DNA of 34,479 nt from Legionella sp. (GTDB lineage Bacteria; Pseudomonadota; Gammaproteobacteria; Legionellales; Legionellaceae), in assembly GCA_002863045.1 (NCBI GenBank), contig PKDH01000037.1:1-34479 (forward strand), written 5' to 3'. The position numbers were made by a program, and so were the translations under genes. The notes below the pieces were generated by a model, which was given only the letters and a program-made list of their open reading frames with translations, made no database searches and was not told the DNA's origin. Positions 24,026 through 32,254 of this stretch are shown one piece after another. Position 1 is the stretch's first letter; each line of letters opens with the position of its first letter.

Positions 24026-24939
24026 GTAAAATACAAACTTTTTTTCATGCTCATTTGCATGCCATTTATCAAAGCTTAAATACTCTTTACGTCAAACCCA
24101 TTACCTGCCTCGCCACGATAATGGTGATTACCATGATGTTAATGATGCCCGTATGGTTAACTATCTTAGCGAAAAATAGCCGTTTATTGATGCACGAGTG
24201 GCAACATCATCATCAAATTGACGTGTATCTTGTGCCTTCAATAAGTCCCACTCAAGCACAGAATGTATTGGTACAAATTCAAGCATTAGCAGGGGTAGAG
24301 TCAGCTCACATAATGAATCAATCTGCCATGTTGTTAGAGCTAAAGCAGCAAGCCAATTTACCGGTGTTGCTTGATGACCTGCCAGATAATCTATTACCAG
24401 ATGTTATTGAAGTAATGCCTACTAAGTTATTTCAGCAACCTCTAAAACTTGCACAATTGGTGGATAAGCTTAAATCATTGACCTTGGTTGATGAAATAAG
24501 CCTTGATTTAAATTGGCTTGCCCATTTGCAGGCGGGAATAACTTTTTTGACCAAAATTATGTATGGTTTTAGTGTCATATTAGCTTTAGCGGTAATGTTT
24601 GTGATTGCCAATACGTTAGGTGCGGTTATTAATACGCAACGTCAAGAAATTCAGATATTAAAATTGATAGGCGCGACGCATGCTTTTATCACGCGTCCTT
24701 ATGTTTATATGGGGATGTGGTATGGTATCATAAGCGCAAGTTTGACCATTGCATTAAATCATCTACTATTATTTAAGTTACGCATCATGGTTAATAAATT
24801 ACCACAAACATCTTCTGTTCTACTGTTAAATTTGTCGGTGCAACAAGCATATGAATTGGTGTTAATTGCTTTATTACTAGGCGGTATAAGCGCTAGAATG
24901 GCGGTTTGGTGGCAACTTAAAACCATCGAACCTCATTAA
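24019..24939 (+). CDS. ftsX: Cell division permease-like protein FtsX
   Basis: FtsX is the membrane partner of FtsE. It has an N-terminal cytoplasmic segment, a first helix (ITCLATIMVITMMLMMPVWLTILA, about 30-53), a periplasmic loop of about 110 residues that would contact the amidase activator, and three more helices (about 178-200, 222-250 and 272-297). The motif VDEISLDLNWLAHLQAG before helix 2 and NTQRQEIQILKLIGATHAFITRPYVYMG are typical. Length is 306 residues. ATG overlaps the ftsE stop. amiB, a possible downstream target of FtsEX signalling, is at 5754-7064. Confidence 0.94.
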   Translation: MLGKIQTFFHAHLHAIYQSLNTLYVKPITCLATIMVITMMLMMPVWLTILAKNSRLLMHEWQHHHQIDVYLVPSISPTQAQNVLVQIQALAGVESAHIMNQSAMLLELKQQANLPVLLDDLPDNLLPDVIEVMPTKLFQQPLKLAQLVDKLKSLTLVDEISLDLNWLAHLQAGITFLTKIMYGFSVILALAVMFVIANTLGAVINTQRQEIQILKLIGATHAFITRPYVYMGMWYGIISASLTIALNHLLLFKLRIMVNKLPQTSSVLLLNLSVQQAYELVLIALLLGGISARMAVWWQLKTIEPH

Positions 24940-24948
24940 ACTCAACGC

Positions 24949-24978
24949 TTGTGGTTATTTTCTAAAATACGCTATACT
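24949..24978 (+). promoter_or_regulatory. Candidate sigma70 promoter for rpoH
   Basis: TTGTGG (24949-24954), an 18-bp spacer and TATACT (24973-24978) form a reasonable sigma70 promoter in the 118-bp ftsX-rpoH gap. Independent transcription of rpoH downstream of ftsX is usual in gammaproteobacteria. Confidence 0.5.
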
Positions 24979-25026
24979 AACGCTCAGGTAAAAAAGCACA
25001 TAATTTAGTCAAAAGAGTTAAAATAT

Positions 25027-25049
25027 AGTTATGTTATGAATAACTGGAG
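25027..25049 (+). promoter_or_regulatory. AU-rich hairpin next to the rpoH ribosome binding site
   Basis: AGTTAT (25027-25032) pairs perfectly with ATAACT (25040-25045) across a 7-base loop, and the Shine-Dalgarno sequence GGAG (25046-25049) follows at once. The ATG is 8 bases further on. A weak hairpin here could be temperature-sensitive, but it does not itself cover the Shine-Dalgarno sequence. Confidence 0.25.
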
Positions 25050-25057
25050 ATTAGTAG

Positions 25058-25918
25058 ATGAACCCATCTTTGCACACCACCTCTTTTTTATCACCGCTAG
25101 GTAGCCTTGATGCTTATATTCATCAAGTTAATCAAATTCCACTGCTAACGCTCGAACAAGAGCAGCACTATGCTAAACATTTTCAAGCTGAGCAGGATTT
25201 AGAAAGCGCGCGACATCTGGTGTTAGCCCATTTGCGTTATGTGGTGCGCGTAGCACGTGGCTATTTGGGCTATGGCCTACCGTTAAGTGATTTAATTCAA
25301 GAGGGCAATGTTGGTTTGATGAAAGCGGTCAAACGCTTTGACCCAGATATGGGTGTGCGTTTGGTATCTTTTGCCGTACATTGGATTAAAGCTGAAATTC
25401 ACGATTTTGTCTTGCGCAATTGGCGGATTGTTAAAGTTGCCACAACCAAAGCGCAACGAAAATTATTTTTCAATCTACGTCAAATGAAAAAACGCTTAGG
25501 TTGGATGCATCATGATGAAGTAGACGCGGTTGCTAAAGATTTAGGGGTCACTCGAGAAAATGTTTTGCAAATGGAACAACGTTTAAATGCCATGGATATG
25601 TCCTATGATGTAGCGAGCCATGAAGACAGTGACGATGATTTGCAGCGCGCACCCGTGCATTATTTAACTGATACTGACAATAACCCAGCTCTTTTAATTG
25701 AACGGGCTCAAAACCAGAACTTAACACACGAAAAACTATATCAAGCCATTAAAAAACTTGATAAACGTAGTCAAGAAATTTTGCAAAACAGATGGTTTGC
25801 CGAACAAAAATCAACTTTGCAGGAATTGGCGGCTAAATATCAAGTATCTGCTGAGCGAGTCAGACAGCTTGAAAAAAATGCACTTAAAAAATTAAAAAGT
25901 CATTTTGACAGCCATTAA
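25058..25918 (+). CDS. rpoH: Heat-shock sigma factor RpoH (sigma-32)
   Basis: RpoH directs RNA polymerase to heat-shock promoters for chaperone and protease genes. Region 2 contains [39 protein letters not shown] and [22 protein letters not shown]. The diagnostic RpoH box QRKLFFNLR is intact at residues 133-141, separating it from other sigma factors. Region 4 at the C-terminus has the helix-turn-helix [28 protein letters not shown]. Length is 286 residues, as expected. GGAG eight bases upstream supports the start. It has its own candidate promoter after ftsX. Confidence 0.97.
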   Translation: MNPSLHTTSFLSPLGSLDAYIHQVNQIPLLTLEQEQHYAKHFQAEQDLESARHLVLAHLRYVVRVARGYLGYGLPLSDLIQEGNVGLMKAVKRFDPDMGVRLVSFAVHWIKAEIHDFVLRNWRIVKVATTKAQRKLFFNLRQMKKRLGWMHHDEVDAVAKDLGVTRENVLQMEQRLNAMDMSYDVASHEDSDDDLQRAPVHYLTDTDNNPALLIERAQNQNLTHEKLYQAIKKLDKRSQEILQNRWFAEQKSTLQELAAKYQVSAERVRQLEKNALKKLKSHFDSH

Positions 25919-25941
25919 AACGTAAATTTATAAGGATACTC

Positions 25942-26127
25942 ATGGCGCATAACGATATTGATAAATCTTTTATCAGCCCTATAGATACATTTTTACATAA
26001 ATTTGACCAAACGCATGATAAATCCGCATCGCAAGTACAAGAAATAGATAAATACAAACGCATTAATAATTTAAGAGATAAAGTACAAGCTGATAAAGAT
26101 TCAATCGAAATTTGGGCTGACTTTTAG
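25942..26127 (+). CDS. Small hypothetical protein downstream of rpoH
   Basis: This 61-residue acidic/basic protein has no motif I recognise. It has no signal peptide or membrane helix. The second half (about residues 30-58) looks helical and highly charged (QEIDKYKRINNLRDKVQADKD), ending in an aromatic IEIWADF tail. It is very likely a real gene: AAGGAT stands well spaced before the ATG, it follows rpoH by 23 bp on the same strand, and its stop fits exactly against the convergent pit stop. It may be co-expressed with RpoH. I do not assign a function. Confidence 0.75.
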   Translation: MAHNDIDKSFISPIDTFLHKFDQTHDKSASQVQEIDKYKRINNLRDKVQADKDSIEIWADF

Positions 26128-26132
26128 TCAGC
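26116..26132. repeat. Palindrome covering two convergent stop codons
   Basis: GCTGAC (26116-26121), TTTTA and GTCAGC (26127-26132) form a perfect 6-bp hairpin. It contains the TAG stop of the 61-residue gene and the TGA stop of pit on the other strand; the two stops are adjacent (TAGTCA). It may be a small bidirectional terminator, but neither side has a proper T-tract. Confidence 0.4.
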
Positions 26133-27381
26133 TTAAAATCATATGCAATAGCTTATAAGCGAGGATGGTTAAAAGGGACACCACAGGCAGGGTAAGTACC
26201 CAAGACATAAAGATATTGCGAATCACAATTAGATTTAAAGCACCGATGCCGCGTGCAAGCCCCACACCAAGCACCGCCCCTACCAAAGTTTGAGTGGCTG
26301 AGACCGGAATGCCGGTACTTGTTGCAACCACGACAGTACTTGCTGCAGATAATGTGGCGGCAAAAGCACGGCTTGGGGTTAGGGCCGTAATAGAGCTGCC
26401 TACTGTTTCAATCACGCGCCGCCCATACATTAACAAACCTGAAATCACCCCAATACAACCAAATAAGATTATCCAGCTCGGATACTGCGTTAAACCAAAT
26501 GCTTGATGAGGTTTGGTTAAAAGGCTATGGATAATGGTGAGAGGCCCAACAGCCAGCGCCACATCATTTGAACCATGCGCAAAAACCATGGCACAGGCGG
26601 TTAAACCCATCAATACAGCAAAATACTTTTCAATCTGTAAAAAACGTTCGCGTCGTCGAATGCGATGTGGCTCAGGAATTCGTTTGACCAGCACCATGCC
26701 CACACAGGTTAATAGCACACTACTAATAAGCGTAATAATAATAGCAGTGGTTAAATCTAAATGAATGCCAAAATGATGTAAACCTTTAAACACAATAATA
26801 AATGATAAAACACCCCCCACAAGAAAAAGATAAATCGGGATATAGAATTTAGCTTTCTGAATCGGATCAGGCTTGATAAAAATGGCTTGTTGAATGCTCA
26901 TAAATAGAAAATAGGCGGTAAAGCCGGCAATTAATGGTGAGGTTATCCAACTAATTGCAATACGATAGACTTGGGGCCAATGAATAGCTTTAGGACCTAG
27001 AACGGCACTACCAAAGCCCACCATCGCGCCAACCAAGGCATTGGTAATAGACACCGGCACGCCAATATAGCTGGCTAAATTCATCCAGAAGGTGCAAGCC
27101 AGTAAAACGCCAAGCATGCCTTGCACCAAAACCTCTGGTTGATTGCTAAGGCTATTTGTCGCAATGATGCCCTCACGCATGGTTTCAGTCACATTAGCGC
27201 CTCCTAAAAAAGCACCCGCTAACTCAAAGACAATGGCAATTAACATCGCTTGGCGTACCGTGACCGCTTTTGAACCCATGGTGGTACTCATCACATTGGC
27301 TAAATCATTAGCCCCCACGCCCCAAGTCATAAAAAAACATAAAATAATGGCGAAACTAAGCAACAAAAAAGAATAAGTCAT
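26128..27381 (-). CDS. pit: Inorganic phosphate transporter, PiT family
   Basis: PiT transporters move phosphate (often as a metal-phosphate complex) across the inner membrane, driven by protons or sodium. About ten hydrophobic helices are visible. Both family signature repeats are present: GANDLANVMSTTMGSKAVTV near the N-terminus and GSNDVALAVGPL in the second half. Matching GxPVSxTxxLxGA-type motifs occur in both halves (IGVPVSITNALVGAMVGFGS; TGIPVSATQTLVGAVLGVG). Length is 417 residues. It starts 3 bp after the DUF47 gene stop, the standard partner arrangement. Confidence 0.94.
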   Translation of the reverse strand: MTYSFLLLSFAIILCFFMTWGVGANDLANVMSTTMGSKAVTVRQAMLIAIVFELAGAFLGGANVTETMREGIIATNSLSNQPEVLVQGMLGVLLACTFWMNLASYIGVPVSITNALVGAMVGFGSAVLGPKAIHWPQVYRIAISWITSPLIAGFTAYFLFMSIQQAIFIKPDPIQKAKFYIPIYLFLVGGVLSFIIVFKGLHHFGIHLDLTTAIIITLISSVLLTCVGMVLVKRIPEPHRIRRRERFLQIEKYFAVLMGLTACAMVFAHGSNDVALAVGPLTIIHSLLTKPHQAFGLTQYPSWIILFGCIGVISGLLMYGRRVIETVGSSITALTPSRAFAATLSAASTVVVATSTGIPVSATQTLVGAVLGVGLARGIGALNLIVIRNIFMSWVLTLPVVSLLTILAYKLLHMILS

Positions 27382-27384
27382 AAA

Positions 27385-28056
27385 TTACCGAGCAATGAGA
27401 ATTTGAAGGCGACCACCGACCATCTGAGCATAGTCAGCTAAATCATCAATCCATTGAACTAATTTATAAAGAAACATGATATCAATTGCCGGCAAGCTTT
27501 GTTCAAGCTTGATAATGGCTTGGCGTACCATGGCTAATTTGGCATCGCTGTCTTGTTCGATTTCTTCTAACTTAAGAATCATTTGCTCAACGATACTCAC
27601 CTCACTGCCACGAAATCCACTTTCAAGCAGGTCGTCTAATTCGTTGATGGCTTTACAAGCTTGTTCAGAGGCATCAAGACAACGCGCAAGAAATGTCATG
27701 ACCTGAGTTGCAAGTGAGGCAGGAATGAGCATTTTACGACTGACAACCAGCTCGGCGATATCTTCAGCACGATTAGCAATTTTATCTTGCGCACTTAAAA
27801 GCTCTAGTAAATCACTGCGCCCGACTGGTAAAAAAAGTCCGATAGGCAAGCGAAGCCGCAAATCACGTTTGATGTTATCAGCATCTTGTTCGAGTGTATC
27901 GATAGATTGTTTGATTTTTTGTGCTTCACACCAATCTTGCGCAATGACTGCCAAAAAAAATGGTGTTAACTGTTTAACACACTGATTCACCTTACACATA
28001 TGCTGCTCAATCGGCCGAATTGGTGATGGCCCGAACATGCTAAAAATGCTGCCCAT
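27385..28056 (-). CDS. DUF47 / TIGR00153 PhoU-like phosphate-transport accessory protein
   Basis: This is an all-helical cytoplasmic protein of the DUF47 family, related to PhoU and usually encoded directly upstream of a PiT transporter. Typical stretches are GSIFSMFGPSPIRPIEQHMCKV, LEQDADNIKRDLRLRLPIGLFLPVGRSDLLELLSAQDKIAN and RAEDIAELVVSRKM, which carry the metal-coordinating E/DxxxD-like helices of PhoU-type folds. Length is 223 residues, about normal. It is thought to regulate or help its neighbouring transporter; that is from gene context in the family. Confidence 0.92.
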   Translation of the reverse strand: MGSIFSMFGPSPIRPIEQHMCKVNQCVKQLTPFFLAVIAQDWCEAQKIKQSIDTLEQDADNIKRDLRLRLPIGLFLPVGRSDLLELLSAQDKIANRAEDIAELVVSRKMLIPASLATQVMTFLARCLDASEQACKAINELDDLLESGFRGSEVSIVEQMILKLEEIEQDSDAKLAMVRQAIIKLEQSLPAIDIMFLYKLVQWIDDLADYAQMVGGRLQILIAR

Positions 28057-28083
28057 AGTGCTTATTTTTGGTATAAAGCTAAA

Positions 28084-28089
28084 ATTATA
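28084..28089 (-). promoter_or_regulatory. Candidate -10 box for the DUF47-pit operon
   Basis: A perfect TATAAT reads on the minus strand here, 28 bases before the DUF47 ATG. No good -35 box stands at 16-18 bp, so it may need an activator or be a chance match in AT-rich DNA. A plus-strand TATAAT at 28098-28103 is close by, also without a -35. Confidence 0.3.
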
Positions 28090-28151
28090 CCTGGCTATAT
28101 AATTTAGTGCGAGCTTTGGCGTGTTATTTTAGCCAAGCTTGAGTCATTTTC

Positions 28152-28180
28152 TTGACAAGTACCTATTAAGTCCAAACAAT
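28152..28180 (+). promoter_or_regulatory. Candidate sigma70 promoter for eno
   Basis: Perfect TTGACA (28152-28157), a 17-bp spacer and AACAAT (28175-28180, four of six matches) stand 38 bases before the eno ATG. The gap also holds a bulged hairpin, AGCTTTGGC (28112-28120) against GCCAAGCT (28132-28139), just upstream of the -35 box. Confidence 0.5.
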
Positions 28181-28217
28181 AAGCCTCACTTAAGTAAGAC
28201 CAAGCGAAAAAAAGCTT

Positions 28218-29510
28218 ATGAATATTCAAACAATTAAAGCGCGTGAAATTTTAGATTCCCGTGGAAATCCTACGATAGAAGTTGATGTTTTATTGATAAA
28301 CGGAGTTATGGGGCGTGCCAGTGTGCCTTCTGGGGCATCAACAGGACAAAAAGAAGCGCATGAATTACGCGACAATGATGCCAAGCGTTATTTAGGTAAA
28401 GGTGTGTTACAAGCGTGTCAAGCAATTCATCAGCATTTTGCTCCAGCACTTTGTGGCTTTTCCGTGGCCAATCAAGCGGATATTGATGCTAAATTATGTG
28501 AATTAGATGGTAGTGAACATAAATCAACGTTAGGTGCTAATGCGATTTTAGCCGTTTCTTTAGCATGTGCTAGAGCTTATAGTGCTAGTTGCAACCAACC
28601 TTTGTTTATGACATTACAAAATTCAATCACACCCATGCGTATGCCAGTACCCATGATGAATATTATCAATGGTGGCGCACATGCTAATAACACCTTAGCC
28701 ATCCAAGAATTTATGATAATGCCGGTAGGTGCCCCAACTTTTTCAAGTGCGCTGCAAATGGGGGCTGAGGTTTTTCATCATCTAAAACGATTACTAAAAC
28801 AACAAAATTTAAGTACAGCGGTGGGTGATGAGGGCGGTTTTGCGCCTAACTTTGTGGATGCTTATGAAGCTTTGGATAATATATGTCAGGCCATAGAGCA
28901 TGCCGGGTTTAAATTAGGTCATGATGTGGTTTTTGCGCTAGATGTTGCGGCATCAGAAATATTTGATAGTCAAAAGGGCTATCAAATAACGCCGCATCAT
29001 TGGCTTAATTCTGAGCAACTTATCACCTACTATCAAAAACTTATTAAGGATTACCCAATTATGAGTATTGAAGATGGTTTAGATGAGCAGGATTGGCAAG
29101 GATGGCAGCGATTAACTCAGCAATTAGGTCAAACAACTCAGCTGGTGGGTGATGATTTATTTGTAACCAACGCGCATTTATTACAAGAAGGGATTAACCA
29201 GGGTGTGGCGAATGCCATTTTAATTAAACTCAATCAAATTGGCACCCTAACGGAAACTCAAAACGCCATTCGTTTGGCCAAAGCACATCATTATAACTGC
29301 ATTATCTCGCATCGCTCAGGTGAAACAGAAGATACCTTTATTGCTGATTTAGCGGTGGCAACAGGTTGTGGGCAAATTAAAACAGGTGGATTATGTCGCT
29401 CTGATAGGGTCGCTAAATACAATCAACTATTGCGTATTGAAGAACTAACCGCGCTGCCATACGCCGGACGACAAATTTTGAGTGAAAAACGTCAAACATC
29501 ATGCGCTTAA
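28218..29510 (+). CDS. eno: Enolase (phosphopyruvate hydratase)
   Basis: Enolase interconverts 2-phosphoglycerate and phosphoenolpyruvate and is also a scaffold subunit of the RNA degradosome in some bacteria. The sequence has the start motif [19 protein letters not shown], the mobile loop SGASTG (38-43), NGGAHANN with the active-site His, catalytic Glu in GDEGGFAP, metal ligands in [19 protein letters not shown] and GDDLFVTN, catalytic Lys in [13 protein letters not shown], and [15 protein letters not shown]. Length of 430 residues is standard. ftsB overlaps its 3' end by 10 bp, the usual eno-ftsB order. Confidence 0.97.
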   Translation: MNIQTIKAREILDSRGNPTIEVDVLLINGVMGRASVPSGASTGQKEAHELRDNDAKRYLGKGVLQACQAIHQHFAPALCGFSVANQADIDAKLCELDGSEHKSTLGANAILAVSLACARAYSASCNQPLFMTLQNSITPMRMPVPMMNIINGGAHANNTLAIQEFMIMPVGAPTFSSALQMGAEVFHHLKRLLKQQNLSTAVGDEGGFAPNFVDAYEALDNICQAIEHAGFKLGHDVVFALDVAASEIFDSQKGYQITPHHWLNSEQLITYYQKLIKDYPIMSIEDGLDEQDWQGWQRLTQQLGQTTQLVGDDLFVTNAHLLQEGINQGVANAILIKLNQIGTLTETQNAIRLAKAHHYNCIISHRSGETEDTFIADLAVATGCGQIKTGGLCRSDRVAKYNQLLRIEELTALPYAGRQILSEKRQTSCA

Positions 29511-29770
29511 GTATTATAGTATGTTTGCTTATATTAATTGGTTTGCAATATAAACTATGGTTTGGTGAAACAAGTGTGCCAAAATGGCTTGAATTAAAGC
29601 AATTAACTGTGCAACAAGACCAAATAAATGGGTTAAAACGCGCGCAAAACCAGGCAATATCAGCTGATATTGCCGAGCTCAAAGAAGGTGACCAAGCTTT
29701 AGAAGAACAGGCACGTTTTCAATTAGGTATGGTAAAACAAGATGAAGAGTTCTATCAGTTTGTGAATTAA
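29501..29770 (+). CDS. ftsB: Cell division protein FtsB
   Basis: FtsB is a small bitopic protein that joins FtsL and FtsQ in the divisome and helps activate septal peptidoglycan synthesis. One N-terminal helix ([20 protein letters not shown], about 3-22) is followed by a periplasmic coiled coil (about 28-65). The family signature [21 protein letters not shown] closes the protein. Length is 89 residues. Its start lies within the last codons of eno. Its stop is one base from the stop of the convergent mevalonate kinase gene. Confidence 0.94.
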   Translation: MRLSIIVCLLILIGLQYKLWFGETSVPKWLELKQLTVQQDQINGLKRAQNQAISADIAELKEGDQALEEQARFQLGMVKQDEEFYQFVN

Positions 29771-29771
29771 T

Positions 29772-30653
29772 TTAAGCAAGTGTCATTATCTCAAAAGGCA
29801 ACGGGCGAGGTGGTGTGGGCCATAAGCTTAAAACATAGCCACCGCCACCAGAGCCTGTGGGTTTGACAGCTGCTGCACCTGCTTGTTGTAAAATTGCCAT
29901 ATGGGTCAATAAAGCGTCATTCAGTAATCCCCACTCGGCAAAACAGTTCGAAGCCAAACTAACGGCATGTTGCAACTGCGCAAAGGCATCTGAGGCGGGG
30001 TGTTCGAGTGCCTTGCGAGCTTTTAAAACTGCTTCTTCCATAACATTATCAATAGCATGCGCCTTATCTGGTTGTTGCTTGTGCAAATTTTTGACTCTTT
30101 CAATACAGGCAAGGGTGATGCCCGCTTGGCTACAAGAAGATAAGCCCCAAACAGGCTGCCAGGTTTGATAAAGTGGTTCAATGGCTTGGTTTTTAAAATA
30201 TAAACCGGTATCACTGGCAACGCCTCTGATATCAAGCCCACTACTTTGGCCATGAAACAAATGCTCTAATTGATGAGCAAAGGCATAAGTATGTTTAATG
30301 TTAATAAGTTTTTGTGCAGCAAACCATCTGGCAACTGCCACACAAAGTGCAGCTGAAGCACCCATGCCAACACCTATGGGTAGGCTAGAGTCTAAGCTAA
30401 AATGGCCAGTTAATTTATTGAGGTCATGGTTGATAAGAACATAGCCGTGTTTTAATACGCGCCAAAATAATGCCGCCATATTTTGACCATGAACGCCTTT
30501 AAAATCGGCTTTTAATAAGGCATGAGGATAAAAACTTAAAGATAATTGACGTTTTTTTAAAGGAAATACCAAGGCTGGATGACCTCTTAAGACGCTATGT
30601 TCACCCGCTAAAATCCATTTGCCATAAGTGATGGTATGAAAATCATAAAACAT
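29772..30653 (-). CDS. Mevalonate kinase-like GHMP kinase
   Basis: This GHMP-superfamily kinase most likely phosphorylates mevalonate to mevalonate-5-phosphate. The N-terminal YGKWILAGEHSVLRGHPALVFPL is the mevalonate-kinase substrate motif. The ATP loop LPIGVGMGASAA (91-102) has Met and Ala where GLGSSAA is more common. HGQSSGLD (134-141) supplies the catalytic Asp, and KPTGSGGGG near residue 265 is GHMP motif 3. Length of 293 residues is short but within the bacterial range. The start overlaps mvaD by 11 bp. The mevalonate route to isoprenoids is unusual in Proteobacteria but known in Legionella and Coxiella. Phosphomevalonate kinase is not in the window. Confidence 0.85.
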   Translation of the reverse strand: MFYDFHTITYGKWILAGEHSVLRGHPALVFPLKKRQLSLSFYPHALLKADFKGVHGQNMAALFWRVLKHGYVLINHDLNKLTGHFSLDSSLPIGVGMGASAALCVAVARWFAAQKLINIKHTYAFAHQLEHLFHGQSSGLDIRGVASDTGLYFKNQAIEPLYQTWQPVWGLSSCSQAGITLACIERVKNLHKQQPDKAHAIDNVMEEAVLKARKALEHPASDAFAQLQHAVSLASNCFAEWGLLNDALLTHMAILQQAGAAAVKPTGSGGGGYVLSLWPTPPRPLPFEIMTLA

Positions 30654-31590
30654 CGAACTGTCCGGTCAAATGCGTTTGAGTAAAAGTGTGCATCAAAGCT
30701 TTTTGGTCTGGGCGATATAGTAAATGGATATTAGGCCCGGCATCCATGGTCACTAATGGACCATCACCATGGGTATGCCATAAGTCGGCAATTTTTTGTA
30801 GGAGTATGTCCGTAGTAGGCGTCATATAGGAAAAAGGCTGAGACGAGGTGGTAAAAAGCTTGTGCATATCATGAAATTCAGCTGTACAAATCTCGTAAGC
30901 TTTAGACCAATTCTCAGAATTGAGCGCATTGAGAAGCGCATCAAGGCGCTCGTTTGCGCGTTGAGCACGTCTTGCGTATAGCGGGCTTGTTGTTACACGT
31001 TGATGCGCGTGACTGGAAGACACCGCTTTTTCAGCACGACTGATGATAATCACCTGGTGATGCAAGGTGGTATAAGGCAGCGATATCGCCTTGACTTCAT
31101 CTTCTTGCCATATTGCCCAAGGCTTAAAAAATGAACGGCAAGATGACCCAGAGCCTACTTGGCTTAATCGTGCTTGTACATGCAGTGATGGCATTGGTTT
31201 TTGGGTTAATTCAGTGAAAGCACGCAAAGCGCATTGAGTCAGTGCGGCAAAGCTTGATGCTGAACTTGCCAGCCCACAATTTTTAGGAAAATTATTGACC
31301 GAACGTACAATAAAAAATTTATCATAACCAACATATGCTTTTAAAAAATGAAGATGCTTTAAAAAACGCTGTTGTGCCATAGAAGAGAGTGTCAAAGACG
31401 GGCTGCCTGGCAACGTCAATGGCTCCCAAATATCTTTTTGGCCTGAATAAGGCTCAAGGGTTACAGTTGATTGTAAATTAGGTAATGTATAAGAAAGTGA
31501 GCCATTAGCCGGGGTATTTTGGTGGTCTTGTTTGCCCATGTATTTGATTAATGCAATATTAGCAGGAGCGGTGGCTAACCATTGTTGCAT
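30643..31590 (-). CDS. mvaD: Diphosphomevalonate decarboxylase
   Basis: MvaD makes isopentenyl diphosphate from mevalonate-5-diphosphate by ATP-dependent decarboxylation. Family signatures are APANIALIKYMGK (8-20; usually KYWGK), NGSLSYTL, FPKNCGLASSASSFAAL (101-117), the VGSGSSCRSFFKPWAIW segment, VSSSHAHQRVTTSPLYARR and TMDAGPNIHLL, which holds the catalytic Asp. Length is 315 residues. AAGGAA before the ATG gives a good ribosome binding site, and the gene starts 13 bp after queE, so it belongs to the pal-cpoB-queE transcript. The partner kinase follows with an 11-bp overlap. Confidence 0.92.
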   Translation of the reverse strand: MQQWLATAPANIALIKYMGKQDHQNTPANGSLSYTLPNLQSTVTLEPYSGQKDIWEPLTLPGSPSLTLSSMAQQRFLKHLHFLKAYVGYDKFFIVRSVNNFPKNCGLASSASSFAALTQCALRAFTELTQKPMPSLHVQARLSQVGSGSSCRSFFKPWAIWQEDEVKAISLPYTTLHHQVIIISRAEKAVSSSHAHQRVTTSPLYARRAQRANERLDALLNALNSENWSKAYEICTAEFHDMHKLFTTSSQPFSYMTPTTDILLQKIADLWHTHGDGPLVTMDAGPNIHLLYRPDQKALMHTFTQTHLTGQFDVL

Positions 31591-31603
31591 AGCGATTCCT
31601 TAC

Positions 31604-32254
31604 TTATTTGCCAGGCGTATCTTGCCACAAAATTTTGTGAAGTTGTAATTGAAAACGTACCGGCAGATTATCTTGAATTATCCAATCGGCAAGTGTACTT
31701 GGGTCAAGTTGTTGCCAACTGGGTGAAAAAAGAACATGACTTAACTGATCGAGCTGATGTTGGTGTAACATGGCCACAGCCCAATCGTAGTCAGCCCGGT
31801 CACACAGTACAAATTTGATTTGATCAGTTTTTTTCAAATGTTTTAAATTTGACCATAAATTTTTATCAGATTCGCCCGATGCTGGTGTTTTTAAATCCAT
31901 GACAATCATCGTGCGGGCATCTACTGGCGCAATATCGCGCGCGCCGCTGGTTTCAAGTGAAACATGATATTGCTCATCACTAAGGGCGGTTAATAAGTTT
32001 AGGCATTTGGGTTGTGCCAAAGGTTCACCGCCGGTGACACAGACGTATTTTGGATGAAACGAGGCAATTTTTGTCAAAATAGTGGATATACTAAGTAATT
32101 GACCACCATTAAATGCGTAAGCGGTATCGCAATACTGGCAACGAAGTGGACAACCAGTGAGTCGAACAAACACCGTTGGTAATCCAACCGTGCTAGACTC
32201 GCCTTGCAGTGAATAAAAAATTTCCGTGATACGCAGTGTATGTTCAATCATCAA
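31604..32254 (-). CDS. queE: 7-carboxy-7-deazaguanine synthase QueE
   Basis: QueE is the radical SAM enzyme that contracts carboxytetrahydropterin to 7-carboxy-7-deazaguanine on the way to queuosine in tRNA. It has EIFYSLQGES at the N-terminus, the CxxxCxxC iron-sulfur motif at C35, C39 and C42 (GCPLRCQYCDTAYAF), and VTGGEPLAQ, the SAM-binding GGEP motif. Length is 216 residues. Its start overlaps the cpoB stop by 4 bp. queE next to pal-cpoB is common in gammaproteobacteria, often with queC after it; here mvaD follows instead. Confidence 0.95.
   Translation of the reverse strand: MMIEHTLRITEIFYSLQGESSTVGLPTVFVRLTGCPLRCQYCDTAYAFNGGQLLSISTILTKIASFHPKYVCVTGGEPLAQPKCLNLLTALSDEQYHVSLETSGARDIAPVDARTMIVMDLKTPASGESDKNLWSNLKHLKKTDQIKFVLCDRADYDWAVAMLHQHQLDQLSHVLFSPSWQQLDPSTLADWIIQDNLPVRFQLQLHKILWQDTPGK

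Noticed and set aside
26294..27376. Several plus-strand open frames opposite pit (26294-26506, 26513-26764, 27143-27376)
   Set aside because: They mirror the coding frame of a clear transporter, have no ribosome binding site and no domain-like sequence.
27476..27985. Plus-strand open frames opposite the DUF47 gene
   Set aside because: Ser/Arg-rich shadow translations of a well-supported minus-strand gene.
28620..28740. Enolase NGGAHANN instead of NGGEHADN as a possible defect
   Set aside because: The active-site His is kept and NGGAHA occurs in many functional bacterial enolases; all other catalytic residues are present.
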